Source: Magnetospirillum molischianum DSM 120 (GTDB lineage Bacteria; Pseudomonadota; Alphaproteobacteria; Rhodospirillales; Magnetospirillaceae). Taken from it: a DNA stretch of 40,993 bases. Within the stretch, counting starts at the first letter, position 1, and each line of letters starts with the position of its first letter. The DNA is taken from the NCBI RefSeq assembly GCF_000294655.1, contig NZ_CAHP01000032.1, positions 62,026 to 103,018 on the forward strand. The letters run 5' to 3'. The notes below the pieces were generated by a model, which had not been told where the DNA came from, searched no databases, and worked only from the letters and a program-made list of their open reading frames with translations. Positions 25,067 through 33,238 of the stretch are shown one piece after another. The position numbers and the translations under genes are program-made.

Positions 25067-25723
25067 ATGCCGCCCGCTCTCCGCCATCCCAGCCTTCCCG
25101 ACCTTGATCGCGATTCGGCACGGGTTTTCGACGATGCCGCCCGCCTTGTTCGGGTGCCGGCCGGGACCGTACTGTTTCGCGATGGCGCGACGTGTCAGAA
25201 CTACGTTCTGGTGGTCGAAGGAGCTATTCGGGTCCACAAGATCTCGGAAGGTGGGCGGGAAATCGTCCTGTACCGAGTCGAAAGCGGTCAGACCTGCGTA
25301 CTGACGGCTAATTGCCTGATCACGGCCCGCGATTACGACGCGGAAGGCATCGCAGAAACCGACGTCGAAATGATCGTGCTGCCAGTCCACGCCTTTCGCA
25401 AATTGCTGGCGCTCTCCGAATCCTTCCGCGATTTCGTTTTTTCCGCTTACGCCAGCCGCCTATCCGATTTGCTGCTTCTGATCGAGGAAGTGGCCTTCGG
25501 TCGTATCGACGTCCGTCTGGCGGGCTGGCTTGCCGCCCGCATCGGACCGGGCGGAACGATCCGCACCACCCATCAAGAGATCGCGGTCGAGTTGGGGACC
25601 GCCCGCGAGGTCATCAGTCGCCAGTTGAAGGAATTTGAACGGCGCGGCTGGGTCCGCCTGGGACGAGGGCTGATCGAACCGTGCGATCCGATCGCGCTCC
25701 GGCAGCTTTCTCAAGGTGTGTGA
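25067..25723 (+). CDS. Crp/Fnr-family transcription regulator
   Basis: 218 aa. The N-terminal cyclic-nucleotide-binding-fold beta-roll covers about 20-130 (VPAGTVLFRDGATCQNYVLV, VEGAIRVHKISEGGREIVLY). Cys residues at DGATCQ, GQTCVLTANC and the C-terminal EPCDP are not in the FNR N-terminal cluster arrangement. A dimerisation helix leads to a C-terminal winged HTH (TTHQEIAVELGTAREVISRQLKEFERRGWV). The CVLTANCLI version is, as I recall, often found beside DUF2892 genes and linked to redox or sulphur responses. AGAGG site upstream. The DUF2892 gene follows on the same strand, with a GTGAC/GTCAC palindrome between them. Confidence 0.88.
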   Translation: MPPALRHPSLPDLDRDSARVFDDAARLVRVPAGTVLFRDGATCQNYVLVVEGAIRVHKISEGGREIVLYRVESGQTCVLTANCLITARDYDAEGIAETDVEMIVLPVHAFRKLLALSESFRDFVFSAYASRLSDLLLLIEEVAFGRIDVRLAGWLAARIGPGGTIRTTHQEIAVELGTAREVISRQLKEFERRGWVRLGRGLIEPCDPIALRQLSQGV

Positions 25724-25732
25724 CAAGGTCAC
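25720..25732 (+). promoter_or_regulatory. Palindrome GTGAC-AAG-GTCAC, possible regulator site
   Basis: Perfect 5-bp arms around a 3-bp centre, overlapping the Crp/Fnr gene stop codon and 64 bp upstream of the DUF2892 start. Half-sites resemble Crp-type TGTGA/TCACA but with a shorter spacer. Confidence 0.35.
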
Positions 25733-25795
25733 TGAACCATCGCTTTGGTCGTGGTGATATCGGGTTCAGCGATCCCGCGAAACTCAAGGAGAACC

Positions 25796-25990
25796 ATGCT
25801 CATGACCACCAATGTCGGCGGCCTCGACCGTATCATTCGTATCGCAGTGGGCGTTGCGCTGATTGTCGCCACCCTGACCGGCACCATCGGGGTCTGGGGC
25901 TGGATCGGTGCGGTCCCCCTGCTGGGCGGTCTGGTCGGCTGGTGCCCGGCTTATACCCTGCTGGGCATCAACACCAACAAGTCGGCCTGA
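25796..25990 (+). CDS. DUF2892 inner-membrane protein
   Basis: 64 aa from ATG 25796 (MLMTTNVGGLDRIIRI); an ATG two codons later is equally possible. CAAGGAGAACC upstream. The pattern NVGGLDRIIRIAVGVALIV, then WGWIGAVPLLGGLVGWCPAY and LLGINTNKS is the DUF2892 two-helix domain, which also occurs fused to rhodanese in YgaP. The conserved Cys in GWCPAY may be redox-active. Neighbour of the Crp/Fnr regulator that probably controls it. A hairpin follows. Confidence 0.85.
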   Translation: MLMTTNVGGLDRIIRIAVGVALIVATLTGTIGVWGWIGAVPLLGGLVGWCPAYTLLGINTNKSA

Positions 25991-26008
25991 TCCTTCGGAC
26001 CTCGCCCC

Positions 26009-26043
26009 CATGCCCGCCCTTTCGTCCAGAACGGGCGGGCATG
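26009..26043. terminator. Bidirectional hairpin between convergent genes
   Basis: Perfect 11-bp stem CATGCCCGCCC / GGGCGGGCATG with a 13-nt loop, 18 bp after the DUF2892 stop and 4 bp beyond the stop of the minus-strand gene. No U-tract on either strand, but the position suits shared termination. Confidence 0.6.
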
Positions 26044-26047
26044 CTGC

Positions 26048-27202
26048 TTACAATGGGATGTTATGCTTAACCATGTAATCAATCAGCTTGCCCTGAAGCA
26101 GAGAAAATCCCGCATGCCGGGCTAAACGGATCGCGGCGGCGTTGTCGCAACGGGCCAGGATGTATTCGACTCCCTCGTCGCGATGGGCTCGTTCCGCGAT
26201 CAGGTCGCGCAAAGCGTCTCCCGACGCCAGCGCCTCCTGAGACCAGAACAGCTTGGCAAAGCGGCAATGCAGCCCCTTCAGGTCGAAATGGGCGAGAAGC
26301 TGGGCATCAAGCGCATCGATGCAAAGGGAATAGCCCCGATCGGTCAGACTGGGGGCCAGACGCTGGAACAGAGCGAAATTAGCGACCACATCGTTGCGAT
26401 GAAATTCGAGTACAAGCTTGGCTCGCTGCGCCTCTGTCAGCATCCCATCGAACGCGGCGAACTCGCGTGAGGTCAGGGTCATCAGATTGAGGTTAAGGCT
26501 GAGGCTGCGGTGACCGAACTCGGGCTGACGCGCCACGACCTTTAACACCGCCTTGTCGAGATGTTCGGTCAGTTCGGTAAACAGGGTGCGCCGCTTGGCC
26601 AGACTGGAGCCAGGACAGAAGGCATCCTCCAGCGCCTTGATCGAGACATACATCTCGCGGAATACCGGGATCATCTTGCCCTCGGCGACCGTGGCATAAG
26701 CTGGCTGACTCAGCAGAATCGTCGAGATGTCGGTGCTGCCGATCCGCTCCATCACCTGAAGATAAATCTGAACACTGCCGCGCATTTTATCGTCGTCATC
26801 AGGCTCGGTGACGTTCGAGGCGAACAACGTCTCGGCATAAGCGAGCAAGCGGGTATCGTTCGCTGAAATATCAATCAGAGTCGCAAAATCTTCGGTACCA
26901 TAGACATTGGAAGGGATCGGCTCGCGTCCGAAAATCTTGTGGATGTTCGACGCCGTTTGCCGCAGCAGGCCAGTGTCGAGATTGGTCGAGACAAAAACAA
27001 TGTCCAGCGTGTTGAGCAAAAACACCCGATTGACCGTCGAACGGCGGTTCAAATCGTTCAGCAGTCCAATCGCCTGAGTGATGCTGTCGCGGGTCTTGGT
27101 TCCTTTGGGAAGACCGGAAACGTGAAGATGCAGGGCACGGCAGCCGGATGGGGTACCGATCTGTTTCAGATAAATCAGCAAATTGGTATTCGGCGCGGCC
27201 AT
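26048..27202 (-). CDS. Protein with a degenerate EAL-like C-terminal domain
   Basis: 384 aa from ATG 27202 (MAAPNTNLLIYLKQIG), with AGGGGA about 9 bp upstream; a longer frame to 27295 has no ribosome-binding site. The first ~200 residues are unrecognised and contain an acidic EPDDDDKM patch. The C-terminal ~150 residues follow the EAL phosphodiesterase layout (LVLEFHRNDVVANF, RLAPSLTDRGYSLCIDAL, GLHCRFAKLFW), but the metal-binding EAL and DDFG-type residues are replaced, so cyclic-di-GMP hydrolysis is unlikely. It may bind a nucleotide or a partner protein. No signal peptide or membrane segment. Preceded by a long AT-rich region and followed by a hairpin, so monocistronic. Confidence 0.65.
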   Translation of the reverse strand: MAAPNTNLLIYLKQIGTPSGCRALHLHVSGLPKGTKTRDSITQAIGLLNDLNRRSTVNRVFLLNTLDIVFVSTNLDTGLLRQTASNIHKIFGREPIPSNVYGTEDFATLIDISANDTRLLAYAETLFASNVTEPDDDDKMRGSVQIYLQVMERIGSTDISTILLSQPAYATVAEGKMIPVFREMYVSIKALEDAFCPGSSLAKRRTLFTELTEHLDKAVLKVVARQPEFGHRSLSLNLNLMTLTSREFAAFDGMLTEAQRAKLVLEFHRNDVVANFALFQRLAPSLTDRGYSLCIDALDAQLLAHFDLKGLHCRFAKLFWSQEALASGDALRDLIAERAHRDEGVEYILARCDNAAAIRLARHAGFSLLQGKLIDYMVKHNIPL

Positions 27203-27665
27203 TCCTGCATATCCCCTGAAAGACCTGTCCTCAGAGTACGGATGGAACCGGCTCTGCGAAGCTGTTGACGCAACGGCCCCCCTACCAGAAGACAATGCCG
27301 TTTATGTCATAAGGCTGTTACAGGTTATCGCCTACACCTTGGGTAAATTCAAAGTGTGAAGTTGCCGTGTAATCGTCGGATCATTTTTTCGATGAACTCA
27401 ATCTTAAATTGCGACAGACTTCATTATGTATATTTGGTTGTAATTCTACTTTTCTGAGAAAAGCTGAAATTAATATAATTTAATATTAATTATAAATAAA
27501 ATAAATGTTATCTGCTTTCGCGTCCTATCTTGTCAGGTAAACACCCTACATCCACCCCTTTCTTTTGATTTCCAACACCCCTATCCTTTTAGCCATCTCG
27601 TTTCCATTGCAGATGATAATCATCGGTTGTAGTTTTCTCCCTGGAAGATAAAACCGGGGGATGCC
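27203..27665. other. AT-rich divergent promoter region
   Basis: About 460 bp between divergent genes. The 27440-27515 core consists almost entirely of A/T (AATATAATTTAATATTAATTAT type). No coding frame with a ribosome-binding site and no RNA gene recognised. Presumably holds promoters for the EAL-like and sensor kinase genes. Confidence 0.6.
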
Positions 27666-29390
27666 GTGGATGCGGTTATAGGGCATCGACCAGCGCGGAT
27701 GGTGGTGATCGCCGTGGCGGTTCTCACATCGCTGGTCGCCTGGATTGCGGTCGCTCTGTGGCTGGCGGAAGATTACCGCAATACATGGCGGGACAGACGG
27801 GACGGACTGGACCGGATGAGTCAGGTTGCCGCTGAACATGTGCGGCGGCTCGTCTCGCTCACCGATCTCTTCCTCGATAGCCTTGAGCAATCGGCACAGG
27901 GGCCAATGGCCCCCGATCCTGTCGCAGCCACCCGCTTCATGAAGATTCTCGGCGATGACGATTGCATCGTTCCCTTCGCCGTCATCGGCCATGACGGGGT
28001 ACTGCGGATGCTATCGGGTCACCGTGAAATCCAGGTTGGAGATCGCCCCTATCTAAAGGATGCCCAGCCGGGGCGGATCGTCGTTTCATCGCCGATCCAA
28101 AGTCGAATCAACGGGAAATGGGTCATTCCTCTGGTACGCAAGGTCGCCGATCCGTCGAGTCCGGCGGCAATGACTCTGACCGCCATCGATATCGGCGCTT
28201 TGGAACAGATGTACAACCGTTTCCGGGTGAAGAATGGCGGCGCGATCACCCTGATGCGATCCGACGGCTTGGTTTTGGCCCGCTCCCCTCATTTACCGGG
28301 TGCCGTGGGACGGGTTCTCGATGACAATCAGACGTTTCGCCTCTTTGTTGACAATCCCACCCGAGGCACCGTCACCGAGACGTCTCCGCTGGACGGCCTG
28401 CCCCGGACGGCATCGTTCAGCATGATCAAACCCTATGGTCTGGTTTTGGCGGTGTCGCTCTCGAATCAGGAGATCATGGCACCCTGGTGGCGGAGAGTCT
28501 GGTTCGGTATCTTCATTCTGCTGGCAGTCAGCGGCGTGATTCTGGGTGGAACCCTTCTGGTCCTGCGGCTGCTCAGTCGGTTGGAGCGAGAGGCGCAGGG
28601 TCTGGAACATCGCGTCGAAGAACGGACCCGCGACTTGCGACGAATGATGGACCGCCGCCGGGTCTTCCTGGCTTCGCTATCCCATGAATTGCGCTCGCCC
28701 CTCAACGTCATTCTTGGATTTTCCGATGCACTGATGGGAGGACTTCACGGACGTTTAACCCCTGGGCAACACGGCTATCTTGCCGATATCCATCGCTCGG
28801 GCGGATTGCTGCTCGATCTGGTTAACGATCTCCTCGACAGCGCCGCGATCGAAGCTGGCAGTCTGCGGCTGGAGGTCTCAGCTCTCGATCTCGCCGATCT
28901 TTTCCACGAGGTTGAGGCGATGATATCGCAGCAGGCGGAAACGGCCGGAATCACCGTCACGGTTCAGGTCGATCCTCCCGGTCTGAAACTGTGGGCCGAC
29001 CGTCGCCGTCTATTACAGGTTTTACTGAATCTCGGCACCAACGCCGTCAAATATGGCGGGAATGGATGCCAAGTGAACATCGCTGCATCCATCACCGTCG
29101 ATCAGGAATGTCAGATCACGGTGACGGATAATGGCCGGGGAATGAGCGAGGAGGAAGCGACCCTGGCCCTGACGCCGTTCGGCCGCGCCAATAATGTTGG
29201 TTCGATCGAGGGAACGGGGCTTGGCCTGCCGCTATCAGCGGGCATCTGTGCCCTGCATAACGGCAGCCTGACCGTCTTCAGTCGGATCGGCGAAGGAACT
29301 CGGGTTGAGATTATTTTACCTCCATCACGGGTTATTTTACCCGATGAGAGCACGTCTCCTCCCGCTCGCGTTCTGGCGAACGTTGGATGA
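27666..29390 (+). CDS. Membrane sensor histidine kinase with periplasmic Cache-like domain
   Basis: 574 aa from a GTG at 27666 with GGGGG upstream; the start is uncertain by a few codons. First membrane helix about 12-34 (VVIAVAVLTSLVAWIAVALW). The periplasmic sensor part is about 35-275 with the PDC/dCache pattern (GHREIQVGDRPYLKDA, AITLMRSDGLVLARSP). Second helix about 280-303. A coiled linker (EREAQGLEHRVEERTRDLRR) leads to HisKA with H340 (ASLSHELRSPLN) and HATPase (NLGTNAVKYGG, DNGRGM, GTGLGLPLS). No receiver domain and no response-regulator gene beside it: an orphan kinase. The ligand is unknown; such Cache domains bind small organic molecules. Confidence 0.88.
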   Translation: MDAVIGHRPARMVVIAVAVLTSLVAWIAVALWLAEDYRNTWRDRRDGLDRMSQVAAEHVRRLVSLTDLFLDSLEQSAQGPMAPDPVAATRFMKILGDDDCIVPFAVIGHDGVLRMLSGHREIQVGDRPYLKDAQPGRIVVSSPIQSRINGKWVIPLVRKVADPSSPAAMTLTAIDIGALEQMYNRFRVKNGGAITLMRSDGLVLARSPHLPGAVGRVLDDNQTFRLFVDNPTRGTVTETSPLDGLPRTASFSMIKPYGLVLAVSLSNQEIMAPWWRRVWFGIFILLAVSGVILGGTLLVLRLLSRLEREAQGLEHRVEERTRDLRRMMDRRRVFLASLSHELRSPLNVILGFSDALMGGLHGRLTPGQHGYLADIHRSGGLLLDLVNDLLDSAAIEAGSLRLEVSALDLADLFHEVEAMISQQAETAGITVTVQVDPPGLKLWADRRRLLQVLLNLGTNAVKYGGNGCQVNIAASITVDQECQITVTDNGRGMSEEEATLALTPFGRANNVGSIEGTGLGLPLSAGICALHNGSLTVFSRIGEGTRVEIILPPSRVILPDESTSPPARVLANVG

Positions 29391-29425
29391 GTTGGGCGTC
29401 GCCGCCTTGCCACACATCCCCCACA

Positions 29426-29602
29426 TCAACAGGTAATGATTCTTTCCTCTTTATCGGCTAATTCGATAAAGGAGCACCCGCTCGGTTGAGTCGGGGTGAA
29501 GCCCGCCGCAAAAATGGCATCGCCGGATGTGGCGGCACAAGCTGGTATGGCCAGTGCAAAGTTGATCGCGGCAAAGACAACACGAATTGCACGATAGATC
29601 AC
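29426..29602 (-). CDS. Putative small secreted protein, 58 aa
   Basis: GTG start at 29602 with GGAG 7 bp upstream. It opens MIYRAIRVVFAAINFALAIP, a signal peptide with likely cleavage after ACA-A. The mature part is about 35 residues (TSGDAIFAAGFTPTQPSGCS onward) with two Cys. A longer frame to 29695 exists but has no ribosome-binding site. Not recognised; convergent with the sensor kinase gene. Confidence 0.4.
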   Translation of the reverse strand: MIYRAIRVVFAAINFALAIPACAATSGDAIFAAGFTPTQPSGCSFIELADKEERIITC

Positions 29603-29856
29603 GGGATGACTCCATTTCTCTTTTCTCATCGACGGGATACCGATGAACAGAGAATGCCTGTCGCCCCCTGAACCGCCTCTGAACGATGCGTTCATTCAGG
29701 GTTTCTACGCCATCGGACAGGAAAAGATTGACGTCGCGGCCCGACAACAGCAGAACGTGGTAATCTACATTTTTAATGTCCGATCGAGAATCGGCGTACA
29801 ATCAGGTTCGATCGTCGGAGAGGGAACGTGGCCGACGGTTTGCGGGGAGAAAGACC

Positions 29857-30312
29857 ATGACGCTGGCAAGGATGGCTCGGATAATCGTCGGAGCCGGAAT
29901 CGGAACCTTGATCGGGGCCGCTTCGATCACCCCCCTTTATCTTTTCATCGCCTCGGTGGGGATGGTCCCGTCCAGTTTGTGGCGTAATGCAATAATCTTT
30001 GGGGTTCTCTGCTCGCCGTTGCTGTTTGTTGGTGCCGTAGCAGAGCGGCACGAAGGCTACAACCAGCAACGCTGGCTGCGCAGAATCATTCCGATCTGCC
30101 TTGCCGCCGCCGCTATTGGCGCGGTGTTGTGCGCCGGTCCTGCCTTCGTCGCCAACGAGACCAAGACCGACGCTTCTGTCGTCTGCTTCCTTGCTTTCGG
30201 CTGGCTGTCGGGAATGCAGGGAGCGTTTTTCATTCTGCTCGCCCGCAGCACTCCCCGCCGAATCGAACCCGTAACGACAAACACTGCGGACCGGATCACG
30301 CCTTATTGGTGA
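29857..30312 (+). CDS. Four-helix integral membrane protein, unknown function
   Basis: 151 aa from ATG 29857 (MTLARMARIIVGAGIGTLIG). This start is chosen over 29776 because GGGGAGAAAGACC precedes it and the protein then opens with its first helix. Four hydrophobic segments (about 8-30, 39-60, 80-100, 112-132) are separated by short charged loops (AERHEGYNQQRWLRR). The C-terminus is polar. No known family recognised; monocistronic by spacing. Confidence 0.6.
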   Translation: MTLARMARIIVGAGIGTLIGAASITPLYLFIASVGMVPSSLWRNAIIFGVLCSPLLFVGAVAERHEGYNQQRWLRRIIPICLAAAAIGAVLCAGPAFVANETKTDASVVCFLAFGWLSGMQGAFFILLARSTPRRIEPVTTNTADRITPYW

Positions 30313-30387
30313 GAGAGGCAATCCGGTGCGTATTCGGCATGAGATGAGGAGTTCATCGCCGCTCCTGCTTATAAAACCGCTGGAGCG

Positions 30388-30612
30388 CTACTGACCGGGG
30401 GAACGGGCGATCGTCTTGATCGGACCACGGGGATTGCCTGACTTCTCGGCAATCACACGATCCTGTGCCTCTATCAGCGCCTTGGCGGGGACGTCTCCCT
30501 CCAGCCCGAGCAATTCGGTACTGGCAATCTTGCGGTTTGAACTACGGGTGCCGTCCTCGTAAAGGACGTCGAAGAAGACAAACGCGTTGTCGGTCGCTTT
30601 CTTGCGGGCCAT
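30388..30612 (-). CDS. Conserved-looking small soluble protein, 74 aa
   Basis: ATG 30612 with GAGGAG upstream. It opens MARKKATDNAFVFFDVLYED, then GTRSSNRKIASTELLGLEGD, DRVIAEKSGNPRGPIKTIAR and SPGQ. It has a charged alpha/beta-like composition and no export signal. I recall similar short proteins in Rhodospirillales genomes, but no function. A longer frame reaching 31059 is not used: its N-terminal part is antisense to the lipoprotein gene and lacks a start signal. Confidence 0.6.
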   Translation of the reverse strand: MARKKATDNAFVFFDVLYEDGTRSSNRKIASTELLGLEGDVPAKALIEAQDRVIAEKSGNPRGPIKTIARSPGQ

Positions 30613-30788
30613 TGCCGCATCTCCTCTGGCTTTGACGTATCGTCTTTCGGCCTGTCGCCGACACTGCCGCATCGGTGGCCGCCGCCGTAAGGACGTCTGG
30701 GTGTGCTGTGCCGGTGTAGAACGTGCGCGTCGTCGCGGCAAGTTCAATCGTCGTCGCCAGAGGGTGGAGAGTACGCGATCAGTGATCG

Positions 30789-31013
30789 CTACCGCCAGGG
30801 CCGGAAATGGGAATGAGGAGGCGGATAGTATCTGTGGCCATGGCCATACCCACCGCCCGGAGCGAAAAAGCGAGGTGGTGGCGGAGCAGCGTAATAGACG
30901 GGCGGCGGGGCATAAGCCGGTTCGTAATACACGGTTCGGCCGGGATGCATGGGTTGAATAATACATCCAGACAGGGCGGTGCACAGAAGTGCGGCGGTGA
31001 AAATCTTGACCAT
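30789..31013 (-). CDS. Small Tyr/Pro/Gly-rich lipoprotein
   Basis: 74 aa. ATG with AAGGGGATGCATC upstream. Lipobox LSGC (lipidated Cys17 in TAALLCTALSGCIIQP). The mature part is low-complexity: YYEPAYAPPPVYYAAPPPPRF, then GGGYGHGHRYYPPPHSHF. His/Tyr-rich stretches could bind metal. Small lipoproteins of this composition are common in the alphaproteobacterial envelope; function unknown. Confidence 0.7.
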   Translation of the reverse strand: MVKIFTAALLCTALSGCIIQPMHPGRTVYYEPAYAPPPVYYAAPPPPRFFAPGGGYGHGHRYYPPPHSHFRPWR

Positions 31014-31427
31014 GATGCATCCCCTTCGGGGACAAAGCGTTGACGGTCCAGAGTCTCAACGGGAACAGTGGCTTATCTTCGGCGCGATTCAGGCTAAATT
31101 GAGTCAGACATCCAACGCTGACAAATCAGGTCAGGAACGATTATAGGGCCGAATGAATGGGTTCAGCCCGCCCAAAATCAAGCGCGGACGCACCACATAC
31201 GGGGGGCTGAAGCAAACAATTATAATTTGGGGGACGGAACCAAGCTCGATTTGATTTAACAAATGAGATCAAGGTTTTGGGTCGATAAAATGGCGGAGGG
31301 AGAGGGACGCTCTCCGTGGTGGTCTGAACCCCGCATGGCACCTGGAGTTCGTTGGAAACGCTTGTTTTCTCGCTCCGGGGTGTTACACACGACTGTTACG
31401 CACGCCTGCCACGCGGGGAACCATTCC
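31014..31427. other. Non-coding interval before the recombinase remnant
   Basis: About 410 bp. Contains a separated inverted repeat (TTCAGCCC at 31162-31169, GGGCTGAA at 31204-31211) and an AT-rich TATAATTTGGGGG stretch. No tRNA gene was recognised, so the attachment site of the island could not be defined. Frames here are short and lack translation signals. Confidence 0.5.
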
Positions 31428-32889
31428 ATGAGCCTTGCCACCAACGTCGTTCGGCGCGGCGCGGTCTACTATGTCCGTGTTCGAGTGCCGAAGCGGCTTG
31501 TCCAGTTCGTCGGCAAAAGTGAGGTGTGGAAGAGCCTCGAAACCAAGGACGCGATCGACGCAAGGCGCAAGGCGCCGTCCGTAACGCCTCGGGCGAGGCG
31601 ACACCTCGCCCGCTGAGAACGTCGCCGATGCGTTGATCCGTGCCAATCGACTAGAAATCGACCAAAAGTCGGATCTATACAAGGGATTGACGCACAATCT
31701 GGCCCGCGCCCTGGCTGAGCTTGCCGAAATCCGCGTTCAACGTGACCAGGGGCGGTTCGACGCAGTGCCGCGCGACACCTATCTGACAGAACCCGTCGCC
31801 GCCACGCCCGCCCCCGGCGAACGGCCTCCAGACCTGTTCGACCTGTTCATCACCCAGAAGCGCAATCTGACAGACGGGGGGAAGAAGGACTACGCCACGA
31901 CGTTCCGCTACTTCCTCGACTATATCGGCCACGAACGGTCGATCCAGTCGATCGAACGCACCGATGTCAGGAACTGGCGCGATCAACTGATGCGGTTTCC
32001 GCAATACGCGAACACAAAGAAAGAGTTCAAGGGACTGTCGTTCAAGGGGGTGTTGGCGCTGAACGACAAGCTAAACCAGCCCACCCTGGACGAGAAGACA
32101 ATCAATAAATACATCTCGACCGTAGGGTCGTTCATGAAGTGGGCGATCAAGCGCGGGGTAATCGACAACGACCCGACCCATAGTTTGATGCTGGAGGTGG
32201 ACGACGAGGACAACAAGGACCCGTTCACCCTTGCCCAACTCGCAACGATCTTCAGTTCGCCGATCTGGACCGGGTGCGCGGCCAGCAAGCAGGCACAGCG
32301 TCACCTGCCCGGCACCGTCCAGGCTGAGGATCAATATCGCTGGGCGCCGTTGATCGCCTTGTTCTCTGGGGCGCGGATGGAGGAAATCCTTCGCCTGACC
32401 ACCGACGACCTTCTGATGGTTGATAGCATCGCCTGTATGAACATCACCACTACCGGCGGCCGCAGCCTGAAGACCAGGAACGCAAAGCGGCTGGTTCCTG
32501 TCCACAGTCAGCTTGAACAACTCGGCTTCATTCGGATGGTCGAGAAACGGCGGCGGGCGGGCGGCGGCCCGGTGTTCTACGGAATGAAGGAGAACGCCCA
32601 GGGCCGTCTGTCGTCAGAGTTCAGCAAGGACTTCAGCCAATACCTCGACGGGATCAAGGTGAAGACCGAGCGACTATCTTTCCACTCGTTCCGGCACAAT
32701 TTCATCACCTGGGCCGGGCACGCGGGCCTGAGCAAGGCGTCGATCCAAATCATCGTGGGGCACACGGCGAAGTCTGTCACCGACAGCTACACCCACGATG
32801 GAGTTATCGACCTGGGCGCACGGGGGCGCCAAGCCATCGTTGAGCGCGTCCAGTATGAAGGGTTGGATCTGTCGCATTTGCGAGGATGA
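31428..32889 (+). pseudogene. Site-specific tyrosine recombinase (integrase), frameshifted near the N-terminus
   Basis: The N-terminal piece from ATG 31428 (MSLATNVVRRGAVYYVRVRVP, DUF6538-like arm) breaks near 31570-31585: its frame stops at 31614, while the rest of the protein is in another frame (open from 31585 to 32889, 418 codons from a TTG at 31633). The C-terminal catalytic domain is intact, with R in LFSGARMEEIL, HxxR in SFHSFRHNFI, and H/Y in IVGHTAKSVTDSYTHDG. It integrated or excised a genomic island before decay, unless the shift is a sequencing error or bypassed. A perfect inverted repeat (CGAGGA/TCCTCG, 32881-32895) spans the stop codon. It opens the island that includes the ART-like module. 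Confidence 0.8.
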
Positions 32890-32962
32890 TCCTCGGTGAC
32901 CGATCGCCGATGACGGAGGCAGAGAACGGTTGCGAGATCTGCCGATATTCCCTAGGATAGCC

Positions 32963-33058
32963 ATGATTATGAGTTTTGCTCATGCGGCTGTCGTTGTGGC
33001 GCAGATAGCGGGTTTGTCGCTTCTTCCCACTTTAGTGATTGCTGCGTTGAGCACGTAA
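32963..33058 (+). CDS. Possible 31-aa hydrophobic peptide before the ART-like module
   Basis: ATG 32963 preceded by TAGGATAGCC. It opens MIMSFAHAAVVVAQIAGLSL and continues hydrophobic (LPTLVIAALST), consistent with one membrane helix. It ends 15 bp before the 54-aa gene. A promoter-like pair TTGCGA (32930-32935), 17 bp, TAGGAT (32953-32958) would put transcription start at or just after its ATG, so it may instead be untranslated leader. Confidence 0.3.
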   Translation: MIMSFAHAAVVVAQIAGLSLLPTLVIAALST

Positions 33059-33073
33059 GCAAGGGAGGGTTCA

Positions 33074-33238
33074 ATGACCAAGGAGCAACAAACTCGCGTC
33101 AAGACCGCTCTCGCAGACTATACTGAAAAAGCCACCAAGTCGATCGCGTCGGCTCGCGATACCTTGGTGCGCGAGGGGATTTACCTCGCTGATGGCAAGC
33201 TTGCGCCGAGCTATTCGCAGGAGCCTAAGACGGCTTAA
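33074..33238 (+). CDS. 54-aa protein paired with the ART-like gene
   Basis: ATG with GGGAGGG upstream. It opens MTKEQQTRVKTALADYTEKA, then TKSIASARDTLVREGIYLAD and GKLAPSYSQEPKTA. Helical and charged with no membrane segment; the REGIYxxDGxLxPxY ending recalls small companion proteins seen beside toxin-like genes. Its stop overlaps the next start as TAATG, a strict coupling expected when two products are needed in fixed ratio. Candidate antitoxin or partner; function inferred only from arrangement. Confidence 0.65.
   Translation: MTKEQQTRVKTALADYTEKATKSIASARDTLVREGIYLADGKLAPSYSQEPKTA

Noticed and set aside
31256-31345. Possible tRNA gene as island attachment site (TGGCGGAGGGAGAGGG resembles a reversed tRNA 3' end)
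   Set aside because: No T-arm GGTTCGAATCC-type sequence and no cloverleaf could be drawn; no matching direct repeat was found downstream.
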